DNA from: CAYOBW01 sp964402115 | GTDB taxonomy: Bacteria > Verrucomicrobiota > Kiritimatiellia > UBA8416 > CAYOBW01 | Assembly: GCA_964402115.1 (NCBI GenBank) | Contig: CAYOBW010000164.1 | Span: 1 to 15,568, forward strand | Length of the DNA: 15,568 bases | Reading direction: 5' to 3' | In this document: positions 6,143 to 13,143 of the stretch, piece by piece | How the letters are laid out: each line of letters begins with the position of its first letter | Numbering within the stretch: the stretch's first letter is position 1 | Notes under the pieces: model-generated | What the model saw: the letters and a program-made list of their open reading frames with translations, nothing else | Told to the model about the DNA's origin: nothing | Database searches by the model: none | Position numbers and translations under genes: made by a program

Positions 6143-8998
6143 TCATTTCTTCTTCGGCTGGTTGAACGGATCGGCCGTCGTGGCCGCTTGCCGGTCTTTG
6201 CGCAGTTCCGCGGGCACCCCGCGCACGGCACGCTGGTAGCGCGACAGGAGCCGGCCCGCCGCATCGCTGACCGTCAGCGTGAGATCGAACGACGGGTGCT
6301 GCGCCAGCACCGGCAGCAGATCGACCTTCCCGCCGGCCACCGCGTCCAGGGCGGGCACATCGAGCGTCTGCGCGCCGTCCAGCAGGACCCGGCCCCCGGA
6401 CGCCACCGTCCAGCGCAGCGTGGCGCCCGGGAACGGCTCCGGCAGGTCGTTGGCAATCCAGAGGGTCAGTGCGTCGGGCTTCTCGCCCGAGAGCTGGGGG
6501 AGCGCGACGAGCGGCTGGTTGATCTGCGCCAGCTGGTAGTAGGCCTTCTTGGGCTTCTGGTCGTGACTGACGATGGACTTCGGCCAGAACACGGGGATCA
6601 CATCCAGGAAATGGAAGTGGAAGTAGCCGGCGACCGCCCGCGGCGAGAGACGCATGCCGATGGTCTTGTCGGCCAGCAGGGCCTCCTGGTAGTTCTGGCT
6701 GGCCTCGATGTACTCGGCGAGATGGGTCGGGTTGCGGCCCAGCCCGGCGATCTGCTTGACGTCGTGCTTCTGCACCTGCGACGCGGCCCAGAGGGTGTCG
6801 GCGCCGGGCGGGGGCGGCTGGAACTGCGGCGGGTAGCGGTCGCGCATGGTCTCGTAGGCGTCGAGCGCCTCGGCGCCGAACTCGCCGAGCGTGACCAGGC
6901 GGCGCGGGGAGAGGATTTGCAGATTCTGCCACGTCTGGGGAACGTTGTTGCCGTACCAGCCGGAGTACGGGTGGCCATCGTCGATCGCGCGGGCCCGCAG
7001 CTCCTCCGGCAGATCCCACGGCTTTTTGCTGTGCGAGAAGCGGCCGCTGATGGGCTTGCAGACCCGCTGCGGGTCAACCGCCAGCACCGCGCGCACAATC
7101 GGCTCGGTGGGGAACTCGTGTTCGTTGCCGAAGGTCAGCAGCACCACGCCGGGATTGTTGTAGGTCTGCCGGGCCAGCACGGTCCCGGTCCGGATGTGCG
7201 GCTCGCGGCGGAGGCCCATGTCGAGACTGCCGGCATAGCCGCCGCCCTGGTCCTGCTCGGACAGCATGCCGACGCGGTCCAGCCACTCGAGGACCTCGGG
7301 GAATTCGACGTGCTGGCAGGAGCGCACCGCGTTGAAGTTAGCCGCCTTCAGCAGCAGCAGCGCGTTGAGCAGCTCGTTCGTCTGGCCCCAGTACCAGTAC
7401 GCGTTCAGCCCCTGGATATTCGTCCCGCGCAGGTAGATCGGCCTGCCGTTCAGCACCAACAGGCCGTTCCGCGACGTGGAGGACGGCGCATCGGGCCGCG
7501 TGTAGGCGAGTTTCGTCCACCGTTCGCCGTCATCGGAGACCAGCAGGTCGAAGTCCCACGTCCGCGACTCGGCTTCGTACCAGCCAATCGCCACCCGGTC
7601 GCAGATGGCCGCCTCATTCAACCGTACCTGTAGCCACTCGCCCGGACCCTCGACCGCCCAGCGGGTGTCCATCTTCCCGTCGAGCGCCCACGCCGCCGGG
7701 TAGTCCTTGTGCGAGCGGCTCGCCGTCACGGCGTTCGTGCCGCGCGCCAGCGCCGGTCCAGCCACCTCCCAGATGGAGTTCCACGCGCCCGCGTCGCTGC
7801 CCCGGCCCACGATGCGGAGCCAGCGCGCCTTGACCGGCGCAAACGTGTACGTCGGCAGGGTGGCCTGCCCCGTGGGCGGCCGGTGCACGAGCGTGAAACT
7901 GCGGCAGCCGAAGAGCACGTCCTTCGCATCGGAGCCCGCGACCGTCACGCGGCAGCGGTAGAGGTTCGGCGACTCCGGCGACCAGGCGAGCGCGTCCGGC
8001 ATGGGAACCTCAAAGGTTTGCACGCTGGCGCCCGGCGGCAGGGCGACGTTGCGGACCGTTCCGTAGGCGCGCCCCCCGCAGTTCTCCGGCAGGATCTCGA
8101 TCCGCACGTCCCGCTCGCCCGCCCCGGCGCTGTCGAGTTCCACTTTCACCCGCGCCAGGCCCGCGGACAGGTCGTTGCGGGCGAAGACCGCATCCACCCG
8201 CGCCGGGCCGGTTTGCTCGAGGTACACGGCGCGGTGCATGCCGAACCCGCAGCCCGCGTGGTAGCCGATCGGCAGGTTACCGCGGATGGACTGTGCACGG
8301 TCCGGCACATAGCGCTGCTCCGCGGCGCGGATGTCTGGAAACACCGTCCAGTAGGTCATCGGCTGGCCATAGGAACGCCCGGCGATCACCCGCACGGCCA
8401 GCGTGTTCGTGCCGCGCACCTTGTCCGTCACGTCGAAGCGGAACGGCTCGTAGTAGATGATGTGCTTCCCGAGCAGTTCGCCGTTGAGGAAGACCTGCGC
8501 CTCCCACTCGACGCCGTCGAAGCACAGCCAGAGCCGCTGCCCGGCCGCCGGCGGCCGGGCGGGGAACGTCGTGCGGTACCAGCAGATCGTGTCCGCGGTG
8601 AGCTGCGGCGGGTTCTTCCATTGCGCCTTCTGGTCCGGGTTGAGCGCCGTGTCCGACAGGCGCGTGCGATAGCGCCACTCCGGCACGGTGGTCGTTTCCC
8701 ACTGCGAATCGTCGAAGCCGACGCCTTGCCAGGCCGGCGCGGGCGGCACGCCTTCGGTCTTGGGCTTATCCTTCGCCTCGAACGTGAACTGCCACGCCGC
8801 CGGCAGCGCCGTCCGCTCCCGCGCCGGCAGCGGCGGCGGCAGGGAGCGGAGGTAGGGCTCGCACTGCCTGCGCAGCTCGCCCATCCGGGCGGCCAGCTCC
8901 GCTTCGCTGGTGGGCGCGACGAAGCGCGGCGGCTCGGCCCGGGCGGTTGCGGCCGTCAGCCACGGCAGCGCGGCCAGTCCCAGTATCCATCTCCTCAT
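6143..8998 (-). CDS. Secreted glycoside hydrolase family 2 enzyme with inserted discoidin/CBM32-like domain
   Basis: This 951-residue protein has a signal peptide (residues 1-21, MRRWILGLAALPWLTAATAR then A). The order of domains is as follows. A GH2 sugar-binding jelly roll spans about 65-262, including WLCFDGVEWEAQVFLNGELL. An Ig-like domain at 265-370 ends VLFGCRSF. A discoidin (F5/8 type C, CBM32-like) segment at about 383-500 has TASRSHKDYPAAWALDGKMD and WDFDLLVSDDGERW. The barrel begins at 511 (NGLLVLNGRPIYLRGTN). The acid/base is probably Glu626 in TFGNEHEF and the nucleophile probably Glu706 in TLGEFGAE. The C-terminus is beta-rich. GH2 includes beta-galactosidases, beta-mannosidases and beta-glucuronidases; the substrate here is open. 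The start at 8998 overlaps the upstream stop as ATGA, which indicates translational coupling. An open frame continues upstream to 9577 but only shadows the neighbouring gene. Confidence 0.9.
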   Translation of the reverse strand: MRRWILGLAALPWLTAATARAEPPRFVAPTSEAELAARMGELRRQCEPYLRSLPPPLPARERTALPAAWQFTFEAKDKPKTEGVPPAPAWQGVGFDDSQWETTTVPEWRYRTRLSDTALNPDQKAQWKNPPQLTADTICWYRTTFPARPPAAGQRLWLCFDGVEWEAQVFLNGELLGKHIIYYEPFRFDVTDKVRGTNTLAVRVIAGRSYGQPMTYWTVFPDIRAAEQRYVPDRAQSIRGNLPIGYHAGCGFGMHRAVYLEQTGPARVDAVFARNDLSAGLARVKVELDSAGAGERDVRIEILPENCGGRAYGTVRNVALPPGASVQTFEVPMPDALAWSPESPNLYRCRVTVAGSDAKDVLFGCRSFTLVHRPPTGQATLPTYTFAPVKARWLRIVGRGSDAGAWNSIWEVAGPALARGTNAVTASRSHKDYPAAWALDGKMDTRWAVEGPGEWLQVRLNEAAICDRVAIGWYEAESRTWDFDLLVSDDGERWTKLAYTRPDAPSSTSRNGLLVLNGRPIYLRGTNIQGLNAYWYWGQTNELLNALLLLKAANFNAVRSCQHVEFPEVLEWLDRVGMLSEQDQGGGYAGSLDMGLRREPHIRTGTVLARQTYNNPGVVLLTFGNEHEFPTEPIVRAVLAVDPQRVCKPISGRFSHSKKPWDLPEELRARAIDDGHPYSGWYGNNVPQTWQNLQILSPRRLVTLGEFGAEALDAYETMRDRYPPQFQPPPPGADTLWAASQVQKHDVKQIAGLGRNPTHLAEYIEASQNYQEALLADKTIGMRLSPRAVAGYFHFHFLDVIPVFWPKSIVSHDQKPKKAYYQLAQINQPLVALPQLSGEKPDALTLWIANDLPEPFPGATLRWTVASGGRVLLDGAQTLDVPALDAVAGGKVDLLPVLAQHPSFDLTLTVSDAAGRLLSRYQRAVRGVPAELRKDRQAATTADPFNQPKKK

Positions 8999-11295
8999 GG
9001 CGCCACCACATCCTTTCGTCGTTCCTCGGGCGTGACTTGCAGCCGTTCGAGCCTGCCGTTGCGATAGGCGCCTTCGACGGTGGTGGCAAAGGGCGCGTGC
9101 AACTTGAACTCGCAGTCCCATGCTGCCGGCCACGCCGGCAGGAGGTGGATCTTCCGCCCCACGGTCTGCAGCAGCATGGATTGCACCGTGTTCTGGCAAA
9201 CGCCGCCGTTGTCCAGGTCCGGGACCCAGTCGCCGTGCGTGTAGAACGCCGGGAACCGCAGCCCATCGGTGCGCACGAATCGGAACGCGAGATGGTCGGT
9301 GGCCTCCCGGGCAAGACCGGCATGGGCGGCGAAGAGGGTGTCGTTGATCCAGCACTGGTACGGCCCGCCCTTGTGCCAGCGGTGCGCGTACGAATCCTGC
9401 GCGAGTTTCAGATCGCCCGCCCCCACGCCGTGCAGCCGGTAGGGCCAGAGGGCGTACAGGTTGCCGTTCTCCAGGTTGTGTTTCCCGCCGATCACGATCT
9501 CGGCGCTGGCCAGCACCGGCACCTCCCCCACTTTCGCCAGCGGCAGCGGCGGCAGTTCGGAGAGGACGCGCTGCCACTGCTTCCGCTGCGTCTCCGTGGT
9601 CAGGCTCAGGGGCAGTGCCAGCAGGCCGGCGAGACAGGCGTTCAGCCCCGCGATCTCCGGCAGCGGGTTCACCACATTCCAGATGGTTTCCAGCATCTGG
9701 GCCGGCTCGAAGCGGATGAGGCCGTTCGTGCCGCGTTTGTAGTGCTCATCGTAGAACGTGACGATCTGCTCCGCGATCGGCAGCAGCGTCGCGCGGACAA
9801 AGGCCTCGTCCTGGGTGTGGCGGTGGTATTCCAGCATCATGGCGGTGAGTTCGAGGCCGCCCTGCCAGTAGCGGCGAATGTAGCCGTTGTCGGTCAAGCC
9901 GAGTTCCTTGCCGGTGCGATTCCAGCCGTAGCCGCAATCCCCGTTCAGGTAGGTTCCCCAGAGATACATCGTCTCGGGGAAGAAGGCCCCACCGTGCCCA
10001 TAGTAGGCCTTCGTCCGATGCATCGCGAGCGGGAGGGCGTCCCGGTACATCTTGAAGAACGGCAGCATCTGCTCGTAGTCGCCGGCCTGGAGCATCGGCC
10101 AGTAGATGTGACGCTGGTTCTGAAACCAGAAGCCGGGGCCCCACATCCGAGCGTCGGCGGTCAGGCCGGGATCGCGCGCGCCTTTCGCGTCGATGCCATC
10201 CACGTTGAAGATCGCGCCGTTGAACTTGATCGGCGCCTGGCCGCGCCCCGTGCAGGCCGTGAGGTAGCGGTGCGCGTGCCAGCCCAGCGTGATGGCGGCG
10301 GTTTCGTTCGTGTTCCCGCCGCTGACCCGCACCCAACTGCGCGACCAGAAGTCGCTCCACCACGCCCGGTGCGCGGCGCGGGCGTCTTCCAGCCGCAGTT
10401 TTCGCAGCCGCACGGTCTGCATGGCCATCCCGCTGAGCCATGCGCCGCAGTTCGTCTGCAGCGTCTCCGGGCAGATGCTGACGTGCGTGCGAGCGGCGCG
10501 CGCCGCGGTTTTCAGCGTCCGGGAATCGACCGAAACGAATCCCTCGCCGAATACGGCGCAGCCGAAGATGCGGGCCAGCAGGGGGTCGCGCCCGCACGGG
10601 GCAGGGTCAAGTCCCTGCACCTGCAGGGTCGCGGGGTACACGGTCGCCTGGTTCTGGTGATACCAGACGATCTGGTCGGCGACGTCCGCCACGGTGTCCG
10701 GATACTGCAGGGGCGGCTCGGTGGCGGACAGCCCGTCCACGGCGTGCTTCTCCCATGGGTGCTGCAGGGGGCGCTTCTCCGTGCGCCACATCTCCAGCCG
10801 CACCGTCTGTTCGAGCGGCGTCACGGCGTCCGTCTCCAGATGGATGACCGGCTGGTTGGCATCCACCCAGACGCGCGTGGCGACCGCGTTGCTTCCCTGC
10901 CCGGCGGTGATGAGCAGCTCTCCCTGTCGTAGATCCAGTTCCTGTCGGAACGGCTTCCCCTTCGCAAAGGGGTTGCCGGAGAAATGTACCCGCAGCCTTC
11001 CCAGCTTGAGCAGCCGGCCGCTTTCGTCGAAGGCGTCCGTTTTGCCGATGTACAGCAGCAGGTCGCCATCCTCCTCGGTCCACACGTTGACGCCAATGTC
11101 GCCATTGCCGGCCGGGAGCGAATCGGCGGAGCGGTTGCCGTGCGTCGTCCAGACCATCTGTGGCAGCTCGGGCACCGCGCCCGCAGCGCTGAACAGGCAA
11201 AGCAAAGGAGCAATCAAACCGCTGATGAACGCTGATGAACGCTGACAGCAGCCACAGGAAGCCTTTACCCTCGCGCGCTGGATGTTAGCGTTCAT
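8995..11295 (-). CDS. Secreted DUF5703-type six-hairpin glycosidase-like protein
   Basis: This is a 766-residue exported protein. Residues 46-170 match the DUF5703 N-terminal beta-sandwich as I recall it: MVWTTHGNRSADSLPAGNGD, IGVNVWTEEDGDLLLYIGKT, then DAFDESGRLLKLGRLRV. Residues 305-700 read as an alpha/alpha six-hairpin barrel, with FNGAIFNVDG (358-367), RMWGPGFWFQNQRHIYWPML (383-402), GAFFPETMYLWG (436-447), RRYWQGGLELT (474-484) and KHNLENGNLYALWPYRLHGV (605-624). The fold resembles GH95- and GH65-like enzymes; the substrate is unknown. The signal peptide is unusual. Its first 22 residues, including KASCGCCQRSS, come from repeat arms and their spacer, and the hydrophobic core is FISGLIAPLLCLFSAAGA. 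The ATG at 11295 overlaps the upstream URO-D stop as TAATG inside an arm. The stop overlaps the GH2 start. The catalytic acid was not assigned. Confidence 0.85.
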   Translation of the reverse strand: MNANIQRARVKASCGCCQRSSAFISGLIAPLLCLFSAAGAVPELPQMVWTTHGNRSADSLPAGNGDIGVNVWTEEDGDLLLYIGKTDAFDESGRLLKLGRLRVHFSGNPFAKGKPFRQELDLRQGELLITAGQGSNAVATRVWVDANQPVIHLETDAVTPLEQTVRLEMWRTEKRPLQHPWEKHAVDGLSATEPPLQYPDTVADVADQIVWYHQNQATVYPATLQVQGLDPAPCGRDPLLARIFGCAVFGEGFVSVDSRTLKTAARAARTHVSICPETLQTNCGAWLSGMAMQTVRLRKLRLEDARAAHRAWWSDFWSRSWVRVSGGNTNETAAITLGWHAHRYLTACTGRGQAPIKFNGAIFNVDGIDAKGARDPGLTADARMWGPGFWFQNQRHIYWPMLQAGDYEQMLPFFKMYRDALPLAMHRTKAYYGHGGAFFPETMYLWGTYLNGDCGYGWNRTGKELGLTDNGYIRRYWQGGLELTAMMLEYHRHTQDEAFVRATLLPIAEQIVTFYDEHYKRGTNGLIRFEPAQMLETIWNVVNPLPEIAGLNACLAGLLALPLSLTTETQRKQWQRVLSELPPLPLAKVGEVPVLASAEIVIGGKHNLENGNLYALWPYRLHGVGAGDLKLAQDSYAHRWHKGGPYQCWINDTLFAAHAGLAREATDHLAFRFVRTDGLRFPAFYTHGDWVPDLDNGGVCQNTVQSMLLQTVGRKIHLLPAWPAAWDCEFKLHAPFATTVEGAYRNGRLERLQVTPEERRKDVVAP

Positions 11296-11303
11296 TAGCG
11301 GTT
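11217..11303. repeat. Facing pair of decamer repeat arms (A and B) at the URO-D/DUF5703 junction
   Basis: Arm A (11217-11245) reads AACC followed by GCTGATGAAC twice and GCTGA. Arm B (11285-11303) is the inverse, TTAGCGTTCATTAGCGGTT. The 19-nt arms match at 17 positions when one is reversed, so they can form a long stem around a 39-nt spacer. On the minus strand, B contains the URO-D stop (11295-11297) and the DUF5703 start (11293-11295). The spacer and reversed A encode the start of the DUF5703 signal peptide. Confidence 0.85.
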
Positions 11304-12371
11304 CTTCCCGTAATGCCACGCCTCGTCGTACATGGCGACGATGTTTTCCACCGGCGTCAGCGACTGGAGGTTGTGGCAGGACGCGAGGATGTAGCCGGTG
11401 CCGTCGCCGGCCAGCGCGTCGATGCAGTGGCGGACCTCGGCGCGCACGTCGTCCGGCGTGCCGAACGGCAGGATCCGCTGGTTCTCCACGGCCCCGTGGA
11501 AGCAGATGCGCCCGCCGAAGTCGCGCTTCAGCCCGGCCAGGTCCATGCCCGGACAGCTCCACTGGACCGGGTTCAGCACATCGATGCCCATCGCCACGAG
11601 GTCCGGCAGGAAGGGGCGCATGCCGCCGTCGTCGTGGTGGAAGACCTTGATGCCGAACTCGCGGCACAGGGCGATGAAGCGGCGGTGGTGCGGCTGGTAG
11701 AACGCGCGGTAAAGCTCCGGGCTGAACATCGGGCCCGCCTGGTTGCCGAGGTCGTCGGTCACCTGGGCGAGATCGATGAACGGGCCCGCGGCCTCGAACA
11801 TCCGGCGGTGGCGCTCGTGCTCGAAATCGCAGACCCGCCGCAGCAGCTCGTGGGTCAACTCCGGCTCGGCGAGCAGGTCCACCAGCGACTGCTCAAGGCC
11901 GCGCAGCAGGTTGTGCACGTAGACGGGCGCCATGTAGCCGCTCATGACCGCGCGGGTGGCGTGCTCCCGCTCCGCGACCGCCCGGAAGCCCGCGTAGTCG
12001 AACCAGTCCGCGCTGGGCCAGCGGAACGCGTCGAGATCGTCCGCGGTCTGCGCGGCGGCCAGCGGGAAGGTCACCTGCTCCAGGTAGCGCCCCGTACCGT
12101 GTCCCAGCCAGCGTAGCTCCGCGCCCCAGATGCCGTAGAAGACCTTGAAGTCGACGCCGGCGTCGGCCGGGCAGGGTGGCAGCGGCGGTCCGATGTAGGC
12201 GGGTCGGATGTCGGCGATGCCGTCGATGTGCAGCGCCTCCCGGACCTGCGCCTCCGTGCCGAACCGCGCCCGCAGGGCGGCCCACACTTCGGTCGTGGCC
12301 CAGATGTCGGTCGGCACGCGGTCCACCGGCTGGTGGTTGAGCGCGGCCAGGATGCGTGTGCGTGCGTTCAT
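11295..12371 (-). CDS. Uroporphyrinogen decarboxylase (URO-D) family protein, first copy
   Basis: This 358-residue TIM-barrel protein of the URO-D family starts MNARTRILAALNHQPVDRVP and contains VTDDLGNQAGPMFSPELYRA (204-223), VFHHDDGGMRPFLPDLVAMG (243-262), IDVLNPVQWSCPGMD (263-277) and GYILASCHNLQSLTPVENI (326-344). These are family hallmarks. MtaA/CmuA-type relatives carry His-x-Cys zinc ligands where this protein has HHDDGG, although a C-terminal SCHN is kept. It is not HemE by pattern. The reaction is unknown; the position as first gene of a glycan-degradation operon suggests a role in sugar metabolism, which is inference. The start at 12371 is chosen because homology begins there. The frame runs on to 12437, but that extension is translated repeat arm. 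No good Shine-Dalgarno is visible. The TAA stop lies in repeat arm B and overlaps the next start. Confidence 0.85.
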   Translation of the reverse strand: MNARTRILAALNHQPVDRVPTDIWATTEVWAALRARFGTEAQVREALHIDGIADIRPAYIGPPLPPCPADAGVDFKVFYGIWGAELRWLGHGTGRYLEQVTFPLAAAQTADDLDAFRWPSADWFDYAGFRAVAEREHATRAVMSGYMAPVYVHNLLRGLEQSLVDLLAEPELTHELLRRVCDFEHERHRRMFEAAGPFIDLAQVTDDLGNQAGPMFSPELYRAFYQPHHRRFIALCREFGIKVFHHDDGGMRPFLPDLVAMGIDVLNPVQWSCPGMDLAGLKRDFGGRICFHGAVENQRILPFGTPDDVRAEVRHCIDALAGDGTGYILASCHNLQSLTPVENIVAMYDEAWHYGKNR

Positions 12372-12399
12372 TGGGGTGCGTTTACTCACGTCAGATTGA

Positions 12400-12496
12400 A
12401 ACCGCTTATGAACGCTAATGGACGCTAATGGATTCATGGGGACCAGTTTCTCCCCTCTCCCCCCACATCAGTGTTCATAAGCGTCAATCAGCGGTT
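12400..12496. repeat. Facing pair of decamer repeat arms (C and D)
   Basis: Arm C (12400-12430) is AACCGCTTATGA followed by two CGCTAATGGA-type decamers, and is continued by GATTCATGGG. Arm D (12466-12496) is inverted: it runs from CATCAG through GTTCATAAG and CGTCAATCAG to CGGTT. Both are 31 nt. The spacer is pyrimidine-rich (GTTTCTCCCCTCTCCCCCC within 12446-12465). D is followed by the 17-nt linker ACGTTCAACTTGGTTCA (12497-12513). The pair lies in the gap between the GxxExxY gene and the URO-D start; nothing else is visible there. Confidence 0.9.
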
Positions 12497-12513
12497 ACGT
12501 TCAACTTGGTTCA

Positions 12514-12608
12514 CACCGCTTATCCGCGCTAATCGCCGCTAATGGATTCACGGGGGTTCGTCCCTCTCTCCCTTACCCATCAGCGTTCATAAGCGTCAAT
12601 CAGCGGTT
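12514..12608. repeat. Facing pair of decamer repeat arms (E and F)
   Basis: Arm E (12514-12544) starts CACCGCTTATCC and continues with two further GCTAAT-type decamers, followed by GATTCACGGGGG. Arm F (12578-12608) is inverted and differs from arm D at one of 31 positions. The spacer (12557-12577) is again pyrimidine-rich (CGTCCCTCTCTCCCTTACC). Arm F overlaps the last codons and the stop of the GxxExxY gene. Confidence 0.9.
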
Positions 12609-13000
12609 CCCGCATATTCCGAAAGAATGAAGCGTTTCCATTGTAGTTTTCCAATAGGCCCGAAGTTGATGAGATAACCCACGGGCGATCGCGTCACGCG
12701 CATGTAGTTCAGAACTTGCGCCTCATGTTCAACCGTCAGGGCGGACACGGCCTTGAGTTCGACAACCATCTGGCAGAAGACAAACAAGTCCGGAACGTAT
12801 CGCCGACTCAGTTCGTTCGACTTGTAGAACACGCGCAGTTGCCGTTTTGTCTCGAACGGAATCCCTCGAAATCCCAACTCCAACTCCAGACTCTCCTGAT
12901 AGATCTCCTCCGCCAAGCCCCCACCCTGCTCACGATGCACTTCGAAGGCTGAGGCCATCAGTTCGTAGCCCTCTTTCGACAGCGGTGTATCCACGTTCAT
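12596..13000 (-). CDS. GxxExxY family protein (PDDEXK-like fold)
   Basis: This 134-residue protein carries the family signature GLAEEIY (residues 28-34: G-x-x-E-x-x-Y), preceded by AFEVHREQGG. The PD-(D/E)xK-like core follows: YVPDLFVF (Asp71) and VVELKAV (Glu81, Lys83), then EHEAQVLNYMR and GYLINFG. The length is normal for the family. The biochemical role is unestablished; the fold predicts nuclease ancestry, and the catalytic-looking Asp, Glu and Lys are kept. The start at 13000 (MNVDTPLSKEGYEL) follows a GTGGGGGGC run that could act as a ribosome site; a GTG at 13018 is an alternative. The last residues (GTAD) and the stop are encoded by repeat arm F, and arm G lies 22 bp upstream of the start. 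The gene is clearly less GC-rich than its neighbours, which suggests separate origin. Confidence 0.87.
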   Translation of the reverse strand: MNVDTPLSKEGYELMASAFEVHREQGGGLAEEIYQESLELELGFRGIPFETKRQLRVFYKSNELSRRYVPDLFVFCQMVVELKAVSALTVEHEAQVLNYMRVTRSPVGYLINFGPIGKLQWKRFILSEYAGTAD

Positions 13001-13022
13001 GCCCCCCACGCTGCACACCCCC

Positions 13023-13143
13023 CATCAGCGTCCATCAGCGGTTACGTTCAACTTGGTTCAAACCGCTTATCCACGCTCATGCACTCAAGCATCCATCTCC
13101 CCCCCCATCAGCGTCCATTAGCGTCTATCAGCGGTTACGTTCA
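13023..13143. repeat. Decamer repeat arms G, H and I with linker
   Basis: Arm G (13023-13043) is an inverted arm with one decamer fewer. The linker ACGTTCAACTTGGTTCA (13044-13060) is identical to the one at 12497-12513. Arm H (about 13061-13092) starts AACCGCTTATCCACGCTCAT and has a decayed third decamer. A C-rich spacer follows, then inverted arm I (13106-13136, 31 nt) and ACGTTCA, the first seven bases of the linker. That heptamer includes the beta-helix gene's stop codon (13141-13143). Arms G and H also match each other in inverse orientation at 17 of 21 positions, so two alternative hairpins (G-H or H-I) are possible. Confidence 0.9.

Noticed and set aside
8999..9577. N-terminal extension of the GH2 enzyme
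   Set aside because: The upstream part of the open frame only shadows the end of the DUF5703 gene. A clear signal peptide starts at 8998 with an ATGA overlap.
12372..12437. N-terminal extension of the first URO-D protein
   Set aside because: The extra residues are translated repeat arm C, and family similarity begins at the Met encoded at 12371.
12400..13143. CRISPR array
   Set aside because: The repeat units alternate in orientation, vary in length and have low-complexity spacers of similar composition. No cas genes are visible.
12400..13143. Integron attC sites or an insertion sequence
   Set aside because: There is no integrase or transposase, no consistent attC core spacing and no target-site duplication. 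The GGTT/AACC ends alone are not enough.
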